64,000 nucleotides of DNA, taken from positions 1 through 64,000 of the forward strand of contig NZ_JASCXN010000013.1 of the NCBI RefSeq assembly GCF_030010625.1, written 5' to 3'. Origin of the DNA: Streptomyces sp. CC208A (GTDB lineage Bacteria > Actinomycetota > Actinomycetes > Streptomycetales > Streptomycetaceae). The position numbers and the translations under genes were made by a program. Shown piece after piece: positions 47,369 to 55,557 of the stretch (its first letter is position 1; each line of letters starts with the position of its first letter). The notes under the pieces are model-generated. The model had not been told where the DNA came from. It searched no databases and was given only the letters and a program-made list of their open reading frames with translations.

Positions 47369-50300
47369 ATGTCTACTTCCTTCGCCGCCCTCCAGTCCGT
47401 CCTGGCCGAGGTCTCGCTGCGGGACTCCCACCGGCTCGGCCGCCGTCTCGAAGGCGCCCGCCGCATCCGCAAGCCCGAGGCCCGCGCGGCCGTCCTGGAC
47501 GAGATCGCCGCCGAGGCGGCCAAGGCCAAGGAGCGCGTCGACGGGCGCGCCGCCCGCGTACCCGGGATCACCTACCCCGAGCAGCTCCCGGTCTCGCAGA
47601 AGAAGGACGAGATCCTGGAGGCGATACGCGACCACCAGGTCGTGATCGTCGCCGGTGAGACCGGCTCCGGCAAGACCACCCAGATCCCGAAGATCTGTCT
47701 GGAGCTGGGCCGGGGCGTCCGGGGCATGATCGGGCACACCCAGCCCCGCCGGATCGCCGCCCGCACGGTCGCCGAGCGCGTGGCGGAGGAGCTGAGGACC
47801 CCGCTCGGGGAGGCCGTCGGCTGGAAGGTCCGGTTCACCGACCAGGTAGGCAGCGACACACTTGTCAAACTGATGACGGACGGCATCCTGCTCGCCGAGA
47901 TCCAGACGGACCGCGAGCTGCGCGCGTACGACACGATCATCATCGACGAGGCCCACGAGCGGTCCCTCAACATCGACTTCCTGCTCGGCTATCTGGCCCA
48001 GCTGCTGCCCCGCCGCCCCGACCTCAAGGTCGTGATCACCTCTGCGACCATCGACCCGGAGCGCTTCTCCCGCCACTTCGGCGACGCCCCGATCGTCGAG
48101 GTCTCCGGTCGTACGTATCCGGTCGAGGTCCGCTACCGCCCCCTCCTGGAGGAGGACTCCGAGGAGTCGGACCGGGACCAGATCACCGCCATCTGCGACG
48201 CCGTCGACGAGCTCCAGAAGGAGGGGCCCGGCGACATCCTGGTCTTCCTCTCCGGCGAGCGCGAGATCCGCGACACGGCGGACGCGCTGACCAAGAAGAA
48301 GCTCTTCAACACGGAGATCCTTCCGCTCTACGCGCGGCTCTCGCACGCCGAGCAGCACCGGGTCTTCCAGGCGCACTCCGGACGCCGGATCGTCCTCGCG
48401 ACGAACGTCGCCGAGACCTCGCTGACCGTCCCCGGCATCAAGTACGTGATCGACCCGGGCACCGCCCGCATCTCGCGCTACTCGCACCGCACCAAGGTCC
48501 AGCGCCTCCCGATCGAGGCGATCTCGCAGGCCAGCGCCAACCAGCGCAAGGGCCGCTGCGGCCGTACCTCGGACGGCATCTGCATCCGGCTGTACTCGGA
48601 GGACGACTTCCTCACCCGGCCGGAGTTCACGGACGCCGAGATCCTCCGCACCAACCTGGCCTCCGTCATCCTCCAGATGACCGCGGCAGGGCTCGGCGAG
48701 ATCGAGAAGTTCCCCTTCATCGACCCGCCGGACCACCGCAACATCCGGGACGGCGTCCAGCTCCTCCAGGAGCTCGGCGCGCTCGACCCCACCCAGAAGG
48801 ACCCGAAGAAGCGGCTCACCCCGCTCGGCCGGAAGCTCTCGCAGCTGCCCGTCGACCCGCGGCTCGCCCGGATGGTCCTGGAGGCCGACAAGAACGGCTG
48901 CGCCCGCGAGGTGATGGTGATCGCGGCGGCGCTCTCCATCCAGGACCCGCGCGAGCGGCCCTCCGAGAAGCAGGCGCAGGCCGACCAGCAGCACGCCCGC
49001 TTCAAGGACGAGACCAGCGACTTCCTCGCCTTCCTCAACCTGTGGCGGTACGTCCGAGAGCAGCAGAAGGAGCGCGGTTCCAGCTCCTTCCGCCGGATGT
49101 GCAAGCAGGAGTACCTGAACTTCCTGCGCATCCGCGAGTGGCAGGACATCTACTCCCAGCTGCGGACGGTCGCCAAGCAGATGGGCATCCACCTGAACGA
49201 GGAGGACGCGCCGGAGCACTCCGTACACGTCTCCCTCCTCTCCGGCCTGCTCTCCCACATCGGCCTGAAGGACGTGAAGGAGTCCAAGGAAGGCCGCGAC
49301 CAGAAGCGGGAGGGCACCCGGAACGAGTACCTGGGCGCCCGGAACGCCAAGTTCGCGATCTTCCCCGGTTCGGCGCTCTTCAAGAAGCCGCCGCGGATGG
49401 TGATGTCCGCCGAGCTGGTGGAGACCTCCCGGCTGTGGGCGCGGGTGAACGCGCGGATCGAGCCCGAGTGGGTCGAGCCGCTCGCCCAGCACCTGGTGAA
49501 GAAGACGTACAGCGAGCCGCACTGGGAGAAGGACCAGGCGGCCGTGATGGCGTACGAGAAGGTGACGCTGTACGGCGTCCCGATCGTCGCCGACCGCAAG
49601 GTGAACTACGGGCGGATCGACCCGGAGGTCTCCCGCGAGCTGTTCATCCGCAACGCGCTGGTGGAGGGCGACTGGCGCACCCACCACAAGTTCTTCGCCG
49701 ACAACCGCAAGCTGCTCACCGAGGTCGAGGAGCTGGAGCACCGGGCCCGGCGCCGGGACATCCTCGTCGACGACGAGACGCTCTTCGACTTCTACGACAA
49801 GCGGGTCCCCGAACACGTCGTGTCCGGCGCCCACTTCGACTCGTGGTGGAAGCACAAGCGGCGCGAGGAGCCGGAGTTCCTCGACTTCGAGCGCGAGATG
49901 CTCATCAACGAGAAGGCCGGGGCCGTCACCAAGGACGACTACCCGGACTCGTGGCGGCAGGGCGCGCTGAAGTTCCGGGTGACGTACCAGTTCGAGCCGG
50001 GCGCGGACGCGGACGGCGTGACCGTGCACGTGCCGCTCCAGGTCCTGAACCAGGTGACGGACGAGGGCTTCGACTGGCAGATCCCCGGTCTGCGGGAAGA
50101 GGTCGTCACCGAGCTGATCCGCTCGCTCCCGAAGCCGATCCGCCGCCACTACGTGCCCGCGCCGAACTACGCCGGCCGGTTCCTGGACGCGGTCGTGCCC
50201 GTGCAGGAGCCGCTGACGACGGCGCTCGCGCGCGAGCTCCAGCGGATGGTCGGGGTGCCGGTGACACCGGAGGACTTCGACTGGGCGAAGGTCCCGGACC

Positions 50301-51346
50301 ATCTCAAGATCACCTTCCGGATCGTCGACGAGCGGCGCCGGAAGCTCGCCGAGGACAAGGACCTGGAGACGCTGCGCCTGAAGCTGCGCCCCAAGGCCCG
50401 CCAGGCGCTCTCCAAGGCGGCCAGGGCGGCCACGGCGGGCCCGGACGGCTCCGGCCCCTCCCTGGAGCGGACGGGCCTGAAGGACTGGACGATCGGCACG
50501 CTCGTGCGGGTCTTCGAGACCAAGCGCGGGGGGCAGCCGGTGAAGGCGTACCCGGCGCTCGTCGACGAGGGCGACACCGTGGCCGTGCGGCTCTTCGACT
50601 CGGAGGCCGAGCAGGCGCAGGCGATGTGGCGGGGCACCCGGAAGCTGATCATGCTGAACATCCCGGTGAACCCGGCGAGGTTCGCCTCCGACAAGCTGAC
50701 CAACCAGCAGAAGCTCGCCCTGTCGGCGAACCCGCACGGCTCGATCCAGGCCCTCTTCGACGACTGCGCCACCGCCGCCGCCGACCGGCTGATCGCGGAG
50801 CACGGCGGACCGGTGTGGGACGAGGAGTCCTTCCGGAAGCTGTACGACAAGGTCCGCGCCGATCTGGTGGAGCTGACCATCCGCACGGTGGGCCAGGTCC
50901 AGCAGGTGCTCGCGGCCTGGCAGGCGTGCGAGCGGCGCCTGAAGGCCACCGCGAGCCCCGCGCTGCTGCCGAACCTCCAGGACGTGCGGGAGCAGCTGGC
51001 GTGGCTGATGCCGGCCGGTTTCGTCACCTGTACGGGGCTGAAGCGGCTGCCGGACCTGATGCGCTACCTGGTGGCGGTGGACCGGCGGCTCCAGCAGATG
51101 CCGACCGGGGTCCAGCGGGACACCACCCGGATGGAGAAGGTCCACGAGATGCTCGACGAGTACGCGTGGCTCCTGGAGCAGCTGCCGCAGGGACGGCCGG
51201 TGCCGGCGGAGGTCACGGACATCCGCTGGATGATCGAGGAGCTGCGGGTGAGCTACTTCGCGCACGCGCTCGGCACGGCCCATCCGGTGTCGGACAAGCG
51301 GATCGTGAAGGCCATCGACGCGGCGGTCCCGCAGCCGGCGCGGTAG
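47369..51346 (+). CDS. hrpA: ATP-dependent RNA helicase HrpA
   Basis: This encodes a 1,325-aa DEAH-box helicase. Motif I is AGETGSGKTTQ, motif II DEAH, motif III SAT, and motif VI QRKGRCGR. The helicase-associated domain and the large C-terminal DUF3418 region typical of HrpA (about 690-1,300) are intact. Enzymes of this type rescue stalled or collided ribosomes and process mRNA. The ATG giving MSTSFAALQ was chosen over an upstream in-frame GTG. From memory the gene borders bldC in S. coelicolor as here. Confidence 0.94.
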   Translation: MSTSFAALQSVLAEVSLRDSHRLGRRLEGARRIRKPEARAAVLDEIAAEAAKAKERVDGRAARVPGITYPEQLPVSQKKDEILEAIRDHQVVIVAGETGSGKTTQIPKICLELGRGVRGMIGHTQPRRIAARTVAERVAEELRTPLGEAVGWKVRFTDQVGSDTLVKLMTDGILLAEIQTDRELRAYDTIIIDEAHERSLNIDFLLGYLAQLLPRRPDLKVVITSATIDPERFSRHFGDAPIVEVSGRTYPVEVRYRPLLEEDSEESDRDQITAICDAVDELQKEGPGDILVFLSGEREIRDTADALTKKKLFNTEILPLYARLSHAEQHRVFQAHSGRRIVLATNVAETSLTVPGIKYVIDPGTARISRYSHRTKVQRLPIEAISQASANQRKGRCGRTSDGICIRLYSEDDFLTRPEFTDAEILRTNLASVILQMTAAGLGEIEKFPFIDPPDHRNIRDGVQLLQELGALDPTQKDPKKRLTPLGRKLSQLPVDPRLARMVLEADKNGCAREVMVIAAALSIQDPRERPSEKQAQADQQHARFKDETSDFLAFLNLWRYVREQQKERGSSSFRRMCKQEYLNFLRIREWQDIYSQLRTVAKQMGIHLNEEDAPEHSVHVSLLSGLLSHIGLKDVKESKEGRDQKREGTRNEYLGARNAKFAIFPGSALFKKPPRMVMSAELVETSRLWARVNARIEPEWVEPLAQHLVKKTYSEPHWEKDQAAVMAYEKVTLYGVPIVADRKVNYGRIDPEVSRELFIRNALVEGDWRTHHKFFADNRKLLTEVEELEHRARRRDILVDDETLFDFYDKRVPEHVVSGAHFDSWWKHKRREEPEFLDFEREMLINEKAGAVTKDDYPDSWRQGALKFRVTYQFEPGADADGVTVHVPLQVLNQVTDEGFDWQIPGLREEVVTELIRSLPKPIRRHYVPAPNYAGRFLDAVVPVQEPLTTALARELQRMVGVPVTPEDFDWAKVPDHLKITFRIVDERRRKLAEDKDLETLRLKLRPKARQALSKAARAATAGPDGSGPSLERTGLKDWTIGTLVRVFETKRGGQPVKAYPALVDEGDTVAVRLFDSEAEQAQAMWRGTRKLIMLNIPVNPARFASDKLTNQQKLALSANPHGSIQALFDDCATAAADRLIAEHGGPVWDEESFRKLYDKVRADLVELTIRTVGQVQQVLAAWQACERRLKATASPALLPNLQDVREQLAWLMPAGFVTCTGLKRLPDLMRYLVAVDRRLQQMPTGVQRDTTRMEKVHEMLDEYAWLLEQLPQGRPVPAEVTDIRWMIEELRVSYFAHALGTAHPVSDKRIVKAIDAAVPQPAR

Positions 51347-51404
51347 CCGTTCCGGTTCCGGTCCCTCGCCCGGCTCCGGTAGCGGGGTGCTCGCCGTCGG
51401 TGAG

Positions 51405-51434
51405 TTCGACCAGACCGCTGAGCTGCTGTACAGT
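51405..51434 (+). promoter_or_regulatory. Candidate promoter of the second tRNA-Asp
   Basis: TTCGAC (51405-51410) and TACAGT (51429-51434), spacer 18 bp. The -10 is identical to that of the tRNA-Glu cluster. The leader would be about 25 nt. Confidence 0.5.
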
Positions 51435-51466
51435 TTTCCTCGCAGCCACGCACCAACGGTTGCGAG

Positions 51467-51540
51467 GGTCCTGTGGAGCAGTTGGTTAGCTCGCCACCCT
51501 GTCAAGGTGGAGGTCGCGGGTTCAAGTCCCGTCAGGATCG
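51467..51540 (+). tRNA. tRNA-Asp (GTC), copy 2
   Basis: Identical over all 74 nt, plus one following base, to the copy at 45433 and on the same strand. Single tRNA transcript with its own promoter and terminator. Confidence 0.95.
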
Positions 51541-51544
51541 CGTT

Positions 51545-51583
51545 CGAAGAAGGCCCGCATCATCACGATGCGGGCCTTCTTCG
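51545..51583. terminator. Terminator of tRNA-Asp
   Basis: A perfect 17-bp stem (51545-51561 with 51567-51583) and five-base loop, ending CTTCTTCG, five bases after the tRNA. Confidence 0.9.
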
Positions 51584-51837
51584 TCATGTCGGGTCATGCC
51601 GGGCGCATGCTTCAACTCCACTCGAACGGGGGACGAAAGTCCCACCGGTCGGTGCCCTTCGGAGGGGGCAGGGGCGCTCCGGGGAGTGAGAGGCTGTTCT
51701 GAGGCAAGTCTCCGGTGGTGTGACGGGAGTCACTTGAAGTCGTTCCGGGACCCCCTCATTTACACCGTCCCTACAACTGGCCAATTTAATATGTGCAATT
51801 GCACCTGCGTTCGACAGGTGGAGACGGGCACAAAAGA
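51584..51837. other. Non-coding gap with AT-rich palindromic patch
   Basis: No credible gene. Positions about 51765-51820 are strikingly AT-rich for this genome and hold the 12-bp palindrome GTGCAATTGCAC (51793-51804), followed by CACCTG-cgttcga-CAGGTG (51802-51820). The gap lies between the tRNA-Asp terminator and the bldC terminator, so it could be a small RNA locus, a protein-binding site or old insertion scar. Confidence 0.45.
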
Positions 51838-51873
51838 CGATCGCGCCGGACCCGGCGGAGTCCAGCGCGATCG
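51838..51873 (-). terminator. bldC terminator
   Basis: A 14-bp stem with one mismatch (51838-51851 with 51860-51873) followed on the minus strand by TCTTTTG, a classic intrinsic terminator rare in this GC-rich DNA. It lies about 110 bp past the bldC stop. Confidence 0.85.
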
Positions 51874-51985
51874 GTGACGGTGGCCTGTTGGGGCAGGACC
51901 CGTCGGCAGAGCTGTGGGTGGGCGACCGGATTGGGGGACCCGGACAGGCCCGGTGTTACGGGGTGTTGCGTGCGTCGTCGAAGCC

Positions 51986-52192
51986 TCAGGCCTCGCTGCG
52001 CTGCTGCGGAATGCCCGCCAGCAGAGCGCGAACCTCGGCCTCGCGGTACCGGCGGTGCCCACCCAGGGTGCGGATGGACGTGAGCTTGCCGGCCTTGGCC
52101 CAGCGGGTCACCGTCTTCGGGTCCACGCGGAACATCGTGGCGACCTCGGCAGGGGTCAGCAGCGGCTCGGCATCAGGGGTGCGAGCGGTCAT
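51986..52192 (-). CDS. bldC: Developmental regulator BldC
   Basis: This encodes a 68-aa single-domain MerR-like winged-helix protein. The sequence (LLTPAEVATMFRVDPKTV, TRWAKAGKLTSIRTLGGH, ending GIPQQRSEA) appears the same as S. coelicolor BldC as I recall it. BldC binds direct repeats head-to-tail as a cooperative oligomer and holds back entry into sporulation. The ATG follows a strong GAGGAGG. Its leader contains an 8-bp hairpin, and the long upstream region has further palindromes. Confidence 0.97.
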   Translation of the reverse strand: MTARTPDAEPLLTPAEVATMFRVDPKTVTRWAKAGKLTSIRTLGGHRRYREAEVRALLAGIPQQRSEA

Positions 52193-52756
52193 GAGCGGCC
52201 TCCTCGGGAGAACCGAACCTTCTCGGTTCTTTCCTCTAAATTCTGCACCTTGACCCGCCTTGCCCGAAATGGCAGAAGCGGGCCGAGTCGGTTATAGGAC
52301 GAACGGCTTGTCCTCGGCACTACAACTACACCATCCGTCCAGCCGCGTCGGCCAAACCGATGGAATTGCCCTCGCAGGTGTTCATCAGCGGCGGAAGTCG
52401 ACTGACCATGCCATAACGGACAGTCACGCCACTGTGACGATCAGTCACAGAGCGATCAGGAGTCCTCAGACCCCCCATAGAGTGCAATGCTGAGCGTTCC
52501 GCCCAAAGTTGGGCGGAAGGAACCCTCCCCGGACTCCTTGTCCTATTTTGGCACGAGGGTGGGCGATCGACGCAAGGGTACGTTTAGTGCTGTCCGTCAC
52601 GCTTGAGCCAAAGGCCCGGTTCAGGACCAACGTCCCACCGGATCCGGCCAGATCGATCCGGCCAGCCACCCCGAAGATCATTTACCCCCGCGGCACATGT
52701 CTTGTCCATGCCGACCTGACGAAGATGCCCGGCCTATGTCAATTCGTGTCGCGCGG
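52193..52756. other. Long regulatory region upstream of bldC
   Basis: A 564-bp gap with no convincing gene. Visible signals are a -10-like TATAAC on the minus strand (52291-52296), the perfect 7-bp inverted repeat CTGTGAC-gatca-GTCACAG (52432-52450) preceded by another GTCAC at 52423, and CCGGATC/GATCCGG arms near 52640. An upstream region this long suits a developmental gene with several promoters and operators. Confidence 0.5.
52209..52230 (-). promoter_or_regulatory. Hairpin in the bldC leader
   Basis: AGAACCGA-accttc-TCGGTTCT, a perfect 8-bp inverted repeat 17-38 nt upstream of the bldC ATG and just outside the ribosome-binding site. It could be an mRNA hairpin or an operator. Confidence 0.5.
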
Positions 52757-53608
52757 TCAGTTCGCGTGGCGCAGGTCCCTGACGGACCGCCAGCGCTCCG
52801 CGAGCCGCGCGTACGCCTCGCCCGCCCGGTCCTCGTCGCCCGCCCGCAGCGCCGCGAGCCCCTCCGCCACGTCCGCCGCCGACCGGTCCTCCGCGAGCCG
52901 GGCCTCCCCCACCGCGTGGACGAGCCCGCCGTAGTCCAGCTCCACCAGGGCCCGCGGATGGAACTCCTCCAGCCAGCGCCCCACGTCGATCAGGCCCTGC
53001 GTCATCGGGCCCTCGTCCACCGAGTCCCGCAGCGCGCGCAGCGCCCGCGCGAGCCGCCGCCGCGCCTGTGCCATCGTCGTCCGGTAGCGCAGCACCGGCG
53101 CCCGCCCCGCCGCCCGGTCCCCCGCCTCGTACCGCCGCTCCTCGTCCCCGAAGAGCGCGAACCAGCGCAGCGGCACCTGCCACACCGCCGTCCTGATCCA
53201 CGGCCGCGCGTCCGGGTTCCGCTCCCGCCACCGCTCGTGGTCCGCCTCCACCTGCGCCCGCACCACCGGCGGCAGCATCGCGTCGAGCACCGGCGCCGGC
53301 AGCCCGCTCTCCGCCAGCTCCCGCAGCGCCAGCCAGCCCCGCAGCCGGGTCCGCCACGGGCAGATCACCACCACCCCGTCCAGGTGCGCCACGAACGCCT
53401 CGCCGCTCTCGTGCACCGGCACCGGCACCGGCGGCACCGGCACCAGGTCCGCGAGCGCGCGCCGCAGCTCCTCCTGCGCCCCCGGGGTGCGCGACCTGCG
53501 CGCGTACCGCGCCCAGTGGGTCCGCTCCGGCTCGGGGAACGCGGCCAGCGGCTCGTACACCCGCAGGTAGGAGGCGTACGGGACGAGCAGGGTGGAGTCG
53601 ACCGACAT
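52757..53608 (-). CDS. Conserved hypothetical protein between bldC and vdh
   Basis: This encodes a 283-aa soluble, Arg/Glu/Ala-rich protein starting MSVDSTLLVPYASYLRVYEP. It has predicted alternating helices (TMAQARRRLARALRALRD, GEAYARLAERWRSV) and a central WIRTAVWQVPLRWFALFGDEER segment. I recognise no domain with known function. From memory a homologue sits at the same place in S. coelicolor. The ATG has AAGGA upstream. Divergent from vdh. Confidence 0.75.
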   Translation of the reverse strand: MSVDSTLLVPYASYLRVYEPLAAFPEPERTHWARYARRSRTPGAQEELRRALADLVPVPPVPVPVHESGEAFVAHLDGVVVICPWRTRLRGWLALRELAESGLPAPVLDAMLPPVVRAQVEADHERWRERNPDARPWIRTAVWQVPLRWFALFGDEERRYEAGDRAAGRAPVLRYRTTMAQARRRLARALRALRDSVDEGPMTQGLIDVGRWLEEFHPRALVELDYGGLVHAVGEARLAEDRSAADVAEGLAALRAGDEDRAGEAYARLAERWRSVRDLRHAN

Positions 53609-53760
53609 GCCCGAATCCTTCCACGCGGGTACTCCCCAGGGGGGTGATCCGGCCCACTCCGGCCTTCCTACGCACAGGTAGGACTTAATCTCGTGGCGCA
53701 ATGGTCCTCCCCCACCCTCAGGGGGGACCTCCCGCCGCTTCGTACTTGGGAGTCACCACC

Positions 53761-54849
53761 GTGACCGCTGTATCCGACGGCGTCCTGCAGACCCTGTTCC
53801 ACTCGGAGCAGGGGGGACACGAGCAAGTCGTCCTCTGCCAGGACCGCGCCACCGGCCTCAAGGCCGTCATCGCCCTCCACTCCACCGCCCTCGGCCCCGC
53901 CCTCGGCGGCACCCGCTTCTACCCGTACGCCACGGAGGCCGAGGCCGTCGCCGACGCCCTCAACCTGGCGCGCGGCATGTCGTACAAGAACGCCATGGCC
54001 GGGCTCGACCACGGCGGCGGCAAGGCCGTGATCATCGGTGACCCCGAGCAGATCAAGACCGAGGAGCTCCTCCTCGCCTACGGCCGCTTCGTCGCCTCCC
54101 TCGGCGGGCGCTACGTGACGGCCTGCGACGTCGGCACCTACGTCGCCGACATGGACGTCGTGGCCCGCACCAACCAGTGGACCACCGGCCGCTCCCCCGA
54201 GAACGGCGGCGCCGGCGACTCCTCCGTGCTCACCGCCTTCGGCGTCTTCCAGGGCATGCGCGCCTCCGCCCAGCACCTGTGGGGCGACCCGACCCTGCGC
54301 GGCCGGAAGGTCGGCGTCGCCGGCGTCGGCAAGGTCGGCCACTACCTCGTCGAGCACCTGCTCTCCGACGGGGCCGAGGTCGTCATCACCGACGTCCGCG
54401 AGGAGTCGGTGCGCCGGATCACCGACAAGCACCCGCAGGTGCGGGTCGTCGCCGACACCGACGCGCTGATCCGCGTCGAGGGCCTCGACATCTACGCCCC
54501 CTGCGCGCTCGGCGGCGCCCTGAACGACGACACCGTCCCGGTCCTCACCGCGAAGGCGGTCTGCGGCGCGGCCAACAACCAGCTCGCGCACCCCGGCGTC
54601 GAGAAGGACCTGGAGGAGCGCGGCATCCTCTACGCGCCGGACTACGTGGTGAACGCCGGCGGCGTGATCCAGGTCGCCGACGAGCTCCACGGCTTCGACT
54701 TCGACCGCTGCAAGGCGAAGGCGACGAAGATCTTCGACACCACCCTGGAGATCTTCGCACGTGCGAAGGCCGACGGCATTCCGCCGGCCGCCGCCGCCGA
54801 CCGGATCGCCGAGCAGCGCATGGCCGAGGCCCGCAGCGGCCGAGCCTGA
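53761..54849 (+). CDS. vdh: Valine (branched-chain amino acid) dehydrogenase
   Basis: This encodes a 362-aa NAD-dependent dehydrogenase that deaminates valine, leucine and isoleucine to 2-oxo acids, feeding macrolide precursors and fatty-acid starters in Streptomyces. The catalytic lysine is in LDHGGGKAVI (K88). The substrate loop is LGPALGGTRFYPY and the NAD-binding motif VGVAGVGKVGH. It is close to full-length identity with known Streptomyces Vdh as I recall it. The GTG at 53761 has GGGAG eight bases upstream. Its leader contains a C-run/G-run hairpin around 53703-53730. Confidence 0.95.
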   Translation: MTAVSDGVLQTLFHSEQGGHEQVVLCQDRATGLKAVIALHSTALGPALGGTRFYPYATEAEAVADALNLARGMSYKNAMAGLDHGGGKAVIIGDPEQIKTEELLLAYGRFVASLGGRYVTACDVGTYVADMDVVARTNQWTTGRSPENGGAGDSSVLTAFGVFQGMRASAQHLWGDPTLRGRKVGVAGVGKVGHYLVEHLLSDGAEVVITDVREESVRRITDKHPQVRVVADTDALIRVEGLDIYAPCALGGALNDDTVPVLTAKAVCGAANNQLAHPGVEKDLEERGILYAPDYVVNAGGVIQVADELHGFDFDRCKAKATKIFDTTLEIFARAKADGIPPAAAADRIAEQRMAEARSGRA

Positions 54850-54856
54850 CGATTCC

Positions 54857-54940
54857 GGGGGGCCGACCGACCGCCGGACGCCCGCCGGTCACCCGCCGTC
54901 CGGGAGACTTCGCTCACGCCGGTCGGCGGGTCGGCCCCCC
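54857..54940. terminator. Large inverted repeat after vdh
   Basis: GGGGGGCCGACC (54857-54868) pairs perfectly with GGTCGGCCCCCC (54929-54940) around a 60-base GC-rich loop that can fold further. It begins seven bases after the vdh stop and is the likely terminator. Confidence 0.7.
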
Positions 54941-55153
54941 AGAAGAGGTTAAAATCGCGATTGACCAGCGAGGAAAGGGCACCTCGATGGTTCTGTACCG
55001 GGGTATGTGATGCGCACGGCGTACCGTAGACCCGAGGAAACAGGTACCGTTGAAGCCCTACGGACCGGTCTCTCCACCGAGAGCCCGTTTCGGATCATGA
55101 ACGCGTGTCAAGACTCTGGGGCCAGCGAGCTCCGTCACCGAGGGGGTCGAGCC
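54941..55153 (+). other. Leader and promoter region of DUF3073 gene
   Basis: No gene larger than a few codons. A seven-codon frame (MVLYRGM, 54987-55010) has GAGGAAAGGG upstream and could be a leader peptide, but codon evidence is too thin to call it. TTGACC at 54961-54966 is a possible -35. Confidence 0.4.
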
Positions 55154-55408
55154 ATGGGGCGCGGCCGGGCAAAGGCCAAGCAGACCAAGGTCGCCCGCCA
55201 GCTGAAGTACAGCAGCGGCGGGACCGACCTGGCGCGTCTGGCCCATGAACTGGGCGCTTCGACTTCGAACCAGCCGCCGAATGGCGAGCCGTTCGAGGAC
55301 GACGACGAGGAAGACGACCCGTACGCGCAGTACGCGGATCTCTACAACACGGACGACGAGGACGAGGACGACGAGTCCGGCCCGCAGTCCTCGCAGCGTC
55401 GCGCTTGA
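55154..55408 (+). CDS. DUF3073 family protein
   Basis: This encodes an 84-aa actinobacterial protein with a basic N-terminus (MGRGRAKAKQTKVARQLKY) and a strongly acidic C-terminus (FEDDDEEDDPYAQYADLY, then DDEDEDDESG). The charge split suggests nucleic-acid or protein interaction, but the function is unknown. The ATG was chosen at the start of family homology; the frame stays open upstream to 55007. It converges on purM at a 44-bp palindrome. Confidence 0.88.
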   Translation: MGRGRAKAKQTKVARQLKYSSGGTDLARLAHELGASTSNQPPNGEPFEDDDEEDDPYAQYADLYNTDDEDEDDESGPQSSQRRA

Positions 55409-55507
55409 CCTTCTGAACCGCTGAGACTCGGCCCGGGACCCCCGGACCGGGTCTTCGCGCTGTCCGGAGGCGAACACCGAGAGCGACAGCACGTGACAGC
55501 GACAACG

Positions 55508-55551
55508 GCGACAGGGCCCACCTAGGAACGTTCCTAGGTGGGCCCTGTCGC
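55508..55551. terminator. 44-bp perfect palindrome between DUF3073 and purM
   Basis: Both 22-bp arms are exact, with AACGTT at the centre and GCGACAGGGCCC at the ends. It lies between the convergent genes, six bases from the purM stop, and should terminate both transcripts. Confidence 0.9.
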
Positions 55552-55557
55552 TCGTTC

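Noticed and set aside
47228..51505. A 1,400-codon open frame antisense to hrpA
   Set aside because: It is an artefact of high GC at third codon positions of hrpA. It has no recognisable domain, is Asp/Val/Leu/Gly-biased and runs over hrpA's full length and a tRNA-Asp.
51791..51877. A 28-codon Cys-rich frame (MCNCTC...)
   Set aside because: It runs through the bldC terminator, has no ribosome-binding site and its start overlaps a palindrome.
52466..52681. A 71-codon minus-strand frame upstream of bldC
   Set aside because: No ribosome-binding site, poor codon bias and no homology that I recognise; better explained as regulatory DNA.
54987..55010. A seven-codon leader peptide (MVLYRGM)
   Set aside because: It has a good ribosome-binding site, but seven codons give no statistical support and no attenuator structure is linked to it.
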